Source: Anoplopoma fimbria (lineage: Eukaryota; Chordata; Actinopteri; Perciformes; Anoplopomatidae). Taken from it: a stretch of 64,000 nucleotides of DNA. Shown piece by piece: positions 54,901 through 64,000 of this stretch. The stretch is taken from NCBI RefSeq assembly GCF_027596085.1, contig NC_072464.1:15922624-15986623 (forward strand). Direction: 5' to 3'. The translations under genes and the position numbers were made by a program. Under the pieces are notes generated by a model. It was not told the origin of the DNA, made no database searches, and saw only the letters and a list, made by a program, of their open reading frames with translations. The stretch's first letter is position 1. Every line of letters starts with the position of its first letter.

Positions 54901-56687
54901 ACCATTTATCTCCAGAAAATGTCAAGTTTTCATGAATCAAGACAAATGCTGTTGGGGTTTGATTGACAACCATGCATTTTAGGAGCAAAAAGCTTTGAAA
55001 GAGTTTCATAAGGGAAAGGGTCATACACTTTACCAACTCATAGAAGACCACATTTCCATTCAACTAAATATATGTGAAACTGTACTGTGTGAACACTGTA
55101 CTGTAGGTAATTTACACAATACTCATAGGGATCTGATATAACCTACAATAAATAATATTGCGTTTGTAAGTGCGATGTAATTCTGCTAACACAACACTAT
55201 CCGTGACATCCTATTTTCAACAGCAGATCTCAACATAAACGTAAACATTTTCAACATTTAAAATGGTATTGGAGAATCAACATAACTCACAGGACCCAAT
55301 TATAAAGACAGAAGTGAGATGTTTTTGCCTTGGACGATGGGTCCACTCATTTAACAAGAGTCCAATAGAATGGATATTTGGAACACAATGTTACAGAACA
55401 AAAATATGTACGTTTCATATCGTTTGTTTAATACTGTATATCCAGCAGGAGGGATTGTTCCATTTATCATATGGGCCTATTGATTGGCAGGAAATTACCA
55501 AAATGTGTTGCGATGGCAGAACTGCTGAGAAAATCTTTAAACTAGATAGTTAACCAAACCAGGTCTCAAATTTGATTCCAGTGTTTTATCATGAAAACTT
55601 CCTGTTTCCCTTCTCCTTATTTCCCTTTCCCCTTTTCTCCCTATTTCTACCTTGTCAGTGTGAATTTTAAGTAACAGTGGTGATGTACAGCTCCCGCCAA
55701 GCATTAATGCTGCTGGATAAACATCAAATACACAAACCCAGATTCTTCTACCTGCGACCCCACTGACAAAGTGTGTTCTAAAACTACCAACAAACGACAA
55801 ACCAGCAAGCAACTCATGTGTAGCGTTACAGTATCAATCAAACCTGACTCGCTACTTTACATCAAGAACACAGTGACATAAGCAACAAGAAAGCTCAAAG
55901 AATTAAAACTACATAGCTTTGCCGTCTGACTAAATCCCCAAAGAGCATAACCTGAATAAAAAGACTTTTCAATTTAAAAACACATTTTCTTTTCATAACT
56001 AAATGCGTTTGGGTTGATTGGTTCAAACGTTTCAAACACAAGCCTTCGTGGCCTAATCCTCAACTATGGTCTAGCATTGACATAGTGTTCTTATGCAGTG
56101 CTTCCACTGCCTTAGTGATGAAGGAACATGTGGTTTTAATATTTGTTGTTGCTGTGATTAATCTATTGTAAGGCAGGTGCAAAAGGCAGCCTCAATTAAT
56201 TTCTTCCTTCTGTGGTGTTGAATATGAAATGCTTTGTGGTTCTCCTCATTTTGCTTAAACAAATAGTAGGCGGTGACTGAGATACCAGACATAGATTCTG
56301 CAAAATATAGTGTTGGGTCAGCATGGCCTGCTTGTGTTTTCACCTACAGATTGCAATATACAGCTCAACAAAGCTTGATAATGTCCGAAACATCGAGCTG
56401 GTGTTGATACTTTTCAGATTAAGACTTTATAAGACATTAAATAAAGATTATTATGATGGCCCCAGTCCACAAGGCAGGAAAGGAAAGAAAGGAAAGAAGA
56501 GCAAGACATTTCAATACAATATTTTCTATTGGCCAAACCCCAACTGGTTGCATACAAAACCGCTTCTCTCCTTGAAAGGTTGGTTCAACAGCTTTTTATG
56601 TTTTTCTTATGCTTACTCCTTTTCTGTCTATCATTGCCTTTGGCGTTGGTAGACACAGTCACACTATACCACGTGTACGATGTGTGT

Positions 56688-56690
<3 letters not shown>

Positions 56691-56725
<35 letters not shown>

Positions 56726-56733
56726 GTGTGTGT
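56691..56733 (+). repeat. (GT)n microsatellite, short
   Basis: About 21 units with one CGT interruption. Confidence 0.95.
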
Positions 56734-59700
56734 GATTGATTCAATTTTTCTTTCATAATTTAAAAAGTAAACGTACAACTGCCCTGCAGTCATTTTAAAC
56801 ATTAAAAATCGCAGTGGAAAAAAACACACTAAAGCCTGAAGGCTTATTTCCATCATGGTCTTCCAGTGTAACACTAGCACATCACAGATAAAAACACACA
56901 ACAAAGGCAGACGGTAAAATCAACATATAAATAGTAGATGGCTGGCTGGCTTTGTCAACATGCTGTTATTATCTTGATCATCAAAAGTTAAACATTTTGA
57001 ATTAAGTTGAATATCCTATGTACTACCTTGCAACCAGTTATTTAAAGCCACATAAAACATGCTCTTTGAAATACTCAGTTTCAGATTTGTGAAGTATACT
57101 GTACTGCTCCACTATAGAGGAATGTGTGTTTGCCCATTCAGCTATTGAATTAAAAAAGTATAAAGTCTGTCAAGCTACCTCGTGTAAAGTAGCTCGTGTT
57201 AATTTGTGTGTATGCTTTTGTACTTCATTCTGCATCAATATGTGCATCATATTGAATGTCAAAGTTCAGATACTCAATAAATTAATAATATATTTTGATT
57301 GGCCATTACACTCCTGAAAACAACATATGAATGTTATACTGTTTTAAAAACATGAGGTCTTCAGCTTTCATAATGCCTATACCAGTTATCCAAAGTAGGT
57401 CTTATTGGAAAGTATTTTAACAAAAAAGGCATACAGATAGAAAAATACTAAATAAAAGAACACGTTGTGATCAAAAGACACAGGATAGTTTTCTCTCCGA
57501 TGTAAAATATCATGCTTTGCATCGCGGGAAACTAGAAATTCAAAGTTATCTCATGCACCTGAAACCTTCTCGCATCAAAAACAAAGCAAACAAAGCAGTC
57601 AAATTTCACGTTTTAAAGTCACACTGACATACATTTTTGTTCTTGTCAAAGTATTTCACCACGGACTATGTTATTTTGGCAGATTTTAGTACCTTACAGA
57701 TCACAGTGATTATAAACCACTAGAAGGCCACACTTCTGTCTCAAATTATAATTTCAATTTCAGCTGACGCTTGGCTCTTAGTACTTCCATACAGACACAA
57801 ATTTGCAAGAGAATCCAACAAACTACATGCTACATTATTGTTTTCATGTCTTTCATACACATTTCGGGATACCTCATAGATCACTATGGGCCTTTGCATT
57901 CTCTGTTTATCTGAATGTACAGCATTAAGCTCTTACGTCATAAAATATTGATCAATATTTATAGTTTTTTTTACTATTTCAATCATTTCGGGAGATTAAT
58001 GTTATGCTATATGAAAATGAATAGCAACTGAAGTTAAATTCGCAGTCAACAGTAAACATGGGCAAAACACTCAGACCTTATGAGTTTATATTTATAAGTT
58101 ATATAATAAATGTTGTATTTCAGTCTATTTTCATCAAAATGTATAGTTACAGTTGAAGTCAAAGAGATGCAACATTGTCTATGGGATCTTGTTTAAATGA
58201 TGACACTGCCCCTGAAATTAATATTTTATACTAGCCAAGGATAAAAATCTCATTTTTTCCTTTATAAACCTGAATTTAAGGACCCAGCAAGAAAATATAT
58301 GGCTGGGTAAAGTAATGACCAATCAATCCTTTACCTGATGATGACAACTACATGCCATTACCTGGTGATCAATTGGAATGTTTACTTTACACAATAATCA
58401 TATTTCTTAGCTTCTAACCTTTCAAAGGAGACCAGATACATGCAAATAAGCCCTATGTTTGAGGAGCAATCCCTGACTCATTTTGAGGTTATTATCTTTA
58501 ATTTTGTCTGAGGGATAGGGCTAGGGGTTTGGTTAAGACATTATTACTTCAGTCATAGTTGGGGAGATGTTTTTGGGCAGCAATTTGTAAAAATGAATCA
58601 GTTATGTTTTGTATCTGCAAGAACATCTGGTCTCATTTCAAGTGTTTCAGCGCACAGAAGTACCCACACACGCATACACAAGCAAATGACCAAATATTGC
58701 TACATTAATCAAATAAATGCTAGGTTTATTTCATGCAAATAAGATACACTTTGCTCAGTTGCTTTAATTATTTTTCTTATACCATGCATACAAATAGTTA
58801 CACATGCCCATTAGTGTGCAAACATAGTATAATAGCATGTCAACATATTAATTAAAAAACTCATTTTAAGAGAGAGATTTTCGCACCTTTCACAAACAAG
58901 AAAGAAATCAGTTTCACAGGTGTTATTTAATGCTTGTATTCTAAGGTGCAAGTCAGGGGGAACATTTTTTTATTTTCAAATCGCTTTCCTTAATTGCGAT
59001 GAACTTCTTGTGCAAATTACAGGCGGCTGTAATTGAAAAGGATTCAAACGATGTGGGCCAGTGATCGGACCATGTGGCTGTAGCTCTTTGGCTGCTGATA
59101 GAGGCTGACCAGTCATATATTCCACCGTGGCACTTTAAGTATGATGCTTTTCTGCTGTGTGTACTCATTATCAATAAGAGCAAGAGAGACTGAGCCAGAC
59201 TGAACAAGAGAAAAGAGCAAGACAGAGAGGGGTAGCAGCAAATTACACCACTGCCAAGTACATTAACATATCCATCTGGTGTCTCATTCTGACTCCACTC
59301 CTACTCACCCCCTTGGCCCCTGTTGCCCCCATCACTGGGCTTGAATGGGCCCTTCCAGGACAAGGTCATGTTGTTGGCGTGTGTTGTGAATTTGCCACCT
59401 GAACCCAAAGGTGCCTGTGGGGCCTTGGCGCACAGGCATGATGGTGGCAGGGTGGCATTAGTGACTCTGTGGTGTTAAACTGAACTGAAACAAGGCTGAA
59501 TCGCCCAGTCTGGGTCACACATACACACTGAGTAACACCTTTATGTGTGTGTTGCGTTAGTTTTCACTCTCACCCTCTGTTTTTGTCTTTGTTTGTGGTA
59601 CATTACAGTAATATCAGTCATCCATCACTTAGCAAGAATAATTTGATGCATTTCCCTCAGGAATTGGCAGTCCCTGACATCTCATAGCCAGGTTCTATGT

Positions 59701-60612
59701 GGGTCAGTGATGACCAAGTGTGCAACACTGTGCAATGTGGCCCATAACTTACTGTTTATCTATGACACAGAGAGAGATGAGCACTCAGACAGCTGGCAGT
59801 ATTGGAAGTATTGAAACACGTGTAAGAGCAAGAAAAGGAGATACACCAAGAGAGAGAGGCAAATAAAGGGCGTTATACAATTTATTGAGTTAACCCTCCA
59901 AACATTATAACTCAACTAAGTCCAGGCTGTGAAGTGTTTTATCATTATAATAGAGAGCAAAAATCAAGCGTTATCTAAAATTGAAATCACATCAGTGGAA
60001 AATTCAGGCCAATGATACCTTTCAGCAGATGCTTTGTTACCTATATCTCTTAATTTATCACATTGACCATAAGATAGTATTTTGTCAACCTGGAGAGTGT
60101 GGAAGTTGTATTTAAGGCACAAGGTAAAAGTGTACATAGTATACCTATCGCACTTTGTTTTCATTGCCTTGAGAAACAAGCCCCCAACATGTAATTAAGA
60201 CTGAAAGGGATTTATTAAGGCGCCAATGGCTGCTGGATGACACGCTGCTCCTCTGTTTGTGGCTGTGTAAGTCCTTTGAATCAGCTGCTCCACATCTTGC
60301 GTCTTTTTTTGTGATATGTAAGAGAAAATGACCCTTGAGGTTTTTTGATGCGGGGACTTCTCTTAGAATTTAATGAACTGATGCCCCTGCAGAGGCAGAG
60401 ACAGCGACAGGAAAAAAAAAGTATGAGATGATTCAGTTAACAATGAGAAAGATGGATGTTTCTGCTGAGTGTTTGTAATTATTTGCCCTCACCATATGTA
60501 CACCTGCTCTTTTGGTGCTCTGGGTCCTTTCCTTTTTTGGTCTTAAATGTGTTACTCAGCACGTCCTTCCCTTTATCCAACCTCACCTAAACCCCTGCCG
60601 ACCCCATCAGAC

Positions 60613-60657
60613 CATAGATGTTAATGATATGCTGGCATCATTCTGCCAACATCTATG
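60613..60657. repeat. Imperfect hairpin of 45 bp
   Basis: CATAGATGTT pairs with AACATCTATG, and AATGAT with ATCATT further in, leaving a short loop and a small asymmetric bulge. Confidence 0.75.
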
Positions 60658-63180
60658 ACCCTGCCTTATACACCATACATACTGTAAACACGGACAAAAC
60701 TAGACATTTCCATAGTGTAAACCCTAAAAAGATAGGAATGCGTAGACTTAAAGGTATCTTTGGTGAGTCCAGCTTTCATTGTGGAAAACATTCTCATTTT
60801 GGATCGTCAGAATTTTGCTTTTTAAAATTTTTCACCCAAAAGTATGTAATAAACAGTTCATCTAATTGTCAGCCAAAACAATATTAAGTCTGTATATCCC
60901 TAAAGCACACAGACAGTTTGCTAGCATTGTTTCCTATCATCCCCCTCTTAGTGAAGGAAAGTAATCTGAATCCGTTGAAGCCAAACATATGAAGATTCAA
61001 ACAAGTGCCTGCTAACTTCAGTTTCAGCTGAGTGTATTTACATTTCTAGTCATTTCTATTACCATAATTATAGAACCATTACTATTAATTCTTTAGGTGT
61101 TGGGAATTCCTTTATGAAGCCAGAAATTGTGATTTAGGTAAAAAATTTAACTACATTTTACTTGACAATTCCCACCTAAAGCGGCTGTAGATGGATCTGA
61201 TTTTATTTGCATTTCTGTGACATTGTTCTTTATTTTTTCTTACTGCCGGAGCATTTCACTCTGTCCTTCCTTCTGTGGGTGGTGAGGTCAAATTATATTC
61301 TTCATACATTCATTCATAAGAGCTAGCTGGATGAAGGGCTTCAAAAATATATTCTAAACTCTTAGCTTATTTTCAAGTAAAAGGGCTATTTATATTTCCC
61401 TCTCCTCTATTGCCATGTTTATTTCTCTTTATTAAATCAATCACTTATGTACGAAAACCTGAGAGGCAAGGTGAAAACATGTTTTTCATTATTTCTAAAT
61501 TTGAATTCTTAATGTGTACCACAGAGAAGAAATGTCCTCTCTTCAAAGCTCAAAATGCATCAGTCCATAAAAGATGTGCCAGAACTGGCTTATAGGCTTG
61601 AGATAATATGTGAAATATTAGCAAAGTTATTGGCTGGATAAAATACTTTAAAGAACTCAAAAGAGAGGTCATTGGGATTCTTTGAGGATTGTTGATGGGA
61701 TTTGTTCCTTATTGCTTGCTCAGTCCATCAGATTTTCTAATTTGTTATTGCCCATCCTATTTTTTACACAAGTAAAAGAACACATCCAAACCATCTAATC
61801 ACATTCATGAGCTTAACTTGGATTCAGTCTGACCTGATTATTCCACTGGAAACTGACAATTTGAATTATTTGACGGCAGAATTGTTAACTTAAAAATCAA
61901 CAGCCGTGGCCAAGTGTGGGTCATTCCCTGCTCAGCTGCCGCAGTGACAGTTACAGGAAAGAGGTTGAATCCCATTTAGAGTGATGGCTGCTTGACAGCT
62001 CTTCAGCAAAAACACAACTCCCCTTCTCCCTCAGCATCCTATCCTCATCTCCAATCTAGACTACCAATGTCATGAAATAAAATAACCTCTTCAAGCACGT
62101 TTATGTCATTTGATATTTTTTCACAAATAATTTCTCTGCTGTCCATGATTATTCCAGGATCGTAGCAGCATCCATTCCCCCTGTCTTCTGTGATCTCTAA
62201 ACGATGGTCACAGGAAACAGCCTCTGCAATATTGAATTGAAACTAAGCATTGGTGTGAATTTACTTATAATACCGGTGAAAGGGCATGGAATAGTGTTTT
62301 TATTTTTTTAACCAGAGCATCTTGTTTCAAGCCTCTATGCTGCCAAACATCAACCCTGTTGAACTGTCCTTGAGCAGGATCTATGAGTGAACCTGATGCC
62401 TGACCTGACCTCAAAGATGTCCAAAAAAAGCAATAGATTTCCACACACACTAGGTTTTTCCCTCACTGATCTTCCAACCACAGGTCAATGAGAGGGAAAG
62501 TAAAAAACAAGTTATAGCCTACTGGATAGAGCTAAGCAGCACTACACTTTTTGTGATCTTATGCAGTCACAGATGTTACTTTGCATCTAACTGGAAAGTG
62601 GTCGGCTCCATCAGTCATGTGAGCTGTCAATCACTAATGCACCTTGTATGTTTGAGGCCCTATGTTGATAGTAGTGTGGGAAGTAGGGAAGACCTTGGCA
62701 AGCTCAGGTAAAATGACAATGAACAAGCTTATAAGTGTGGCATTTTTTCTCATTGTTTTTAGGGTGTGATAATGAACATTGAACGCTTTATTTTGGAAGA
62801 TTCACACAATAAATAGATGTGAAGGGGCATGTAACTCATTTATTTTTATCTGGGTGCTTAAAAAAAGTCAGTAAAATTGTCAAATGGGCACAGTTTACAA
62901 GTCCAGGAAAATACCAGGTTTTGCAGAACAACTCAGGTTTATTTGTTTATAACCTGTAAATTCCCTGTAAAAATTCCATGAGACTTTGTAACAAGTTCAT
63001 TCAGCCCAATAACCTTAAGTAATGCTTTTATAAAGCAATACGGCTTTTCAATTTTACACTTCAGAAAATACCTTTTGTGTAAATCAAACTGTTGCTCCTA
63101 TAACAAATTCACTCATTATAAGTCACTTCGCATATAGGTTGAAAATAATGTATTTCAATGTGACGTTAATAGGAAATTCA

Positions 63181-63758
<578 letters not shown>

Positions 63759-64000
63759 TTACATTACATTACATTACATTTACATTACAGTCATTTAGCA
63801 GACGCTTTTATCCAAAGCGACTTACAATCAGTAGCTCAAAGCTTATATATGTATTACATTTCAGGGCTACCATGCAAGGTGCCACCATCAGACTCTAACT
63901 AACATTCATACAACATCCAGTCCACACCGATGGCAAGCCTTCGGGAGCAACTTGAGGTTAAGTGTCTTGCCCAAGGACACATCGACCGGGTATCCCGATC
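63759..64000 (-). mobile_element. tRNA-derived SINE, copy 2, cut by window end
   Basis: A TTACATTACATT tail and body (CATTTAGCAGACGCTTTTAT, GGCAAGCCTTCGGGAGCAAC) match the copy at 7237-7533 in the same orientation with few differences. The tRNA-like head lies beyond the window. Confidence 0.85.

Noticed and set aside
58146..58165. ACAGTTGAAGTC resembling the end of Tc1-like transposons
   Set aside because: Similarity stops after about 12 bases and no matching opposite end was found.
60613..60657. Hairpin as a microRNA precursor
   Set aside because: The stem is short and interrupted, total length is below a typical pre-miRNA, and no flanking stem extension is seen. Listed only as a repeat.

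Overview
The window is vertebrate, almost certainly teleost fish, genomic DNA. Evidence: a multi-exon receptor tyrosine kinase gene with GT-AG introns of 2 to 8 kb, many long (CA/GT)n microsatellites, two types of tRNA-derived SINE, and several non-autonomous DNA transposons of kinds I recognise from fish genomes. Nothing in it is prokaryotic.

The only gene I can support is an ErbB4 receptor (erbb4; paralogue a or b not resolvable). Eleven coding exons lie in order on the + strand from 587 to 40782. They correspond to human ERBB4 exons 10-15, the 45-bp JM-b juxtamembrane exon, and exons 17-20. All have canonical splice sites and matching phases, and they join into one uninterrupted frame. They encode the end of ectodomain III, cysteine-rich domain IV, the juxtamembrane stalk, the transmembrane helix, the basic juxtamembrane segment and the kinase N-lobe through the hinge. 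The 5' exons 1-9 and 3' exons 23-28 are not in the window.

Two features of the gene stand out. First, exon 22 (76 bp, end of the activation loop and start of helix F) is intact but on the MINUS strand at 63267-63342, while exon 21 (HRD and DFG motifs) was not seen anywhere. This suggests either a small inversion carrying exons 22 and 21 or a mis-oriented assembly block, with one junction somewhere in 40783-63266. Second, only the JM-b juxtamembrane exon was found. No JM-a exon (75 bp, carrying the ADAM17-cleavable stalk) was visible by eye, so this copy may encode only a cleavage-resistant receptor.

The rest, more than 95% of the window, is intron or unassigned sequence. It holds microsatellites, a young SINE with an 11-bp target duplication (27753-28134), two copies of a second SINE (7237-7533 and 63759-64000, cut by the window edge), terminal-inverted-repeat elements (5321-6834, 37971-38169, 45745-46925), other degenerate interspersed repeats, a LINE-like 3' tail, a 37-bp inverted repeat pair 1.2 kb apart, and one unidentified frame-broken coding-like relic (29918-30406, minus). 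Most long open frames in the window are read-through of dinucleotide repeats. All reading was by eye; exon numbers and family comparisons rest on general knowledge of ERBB4/EGFR and were not checked by alignment.
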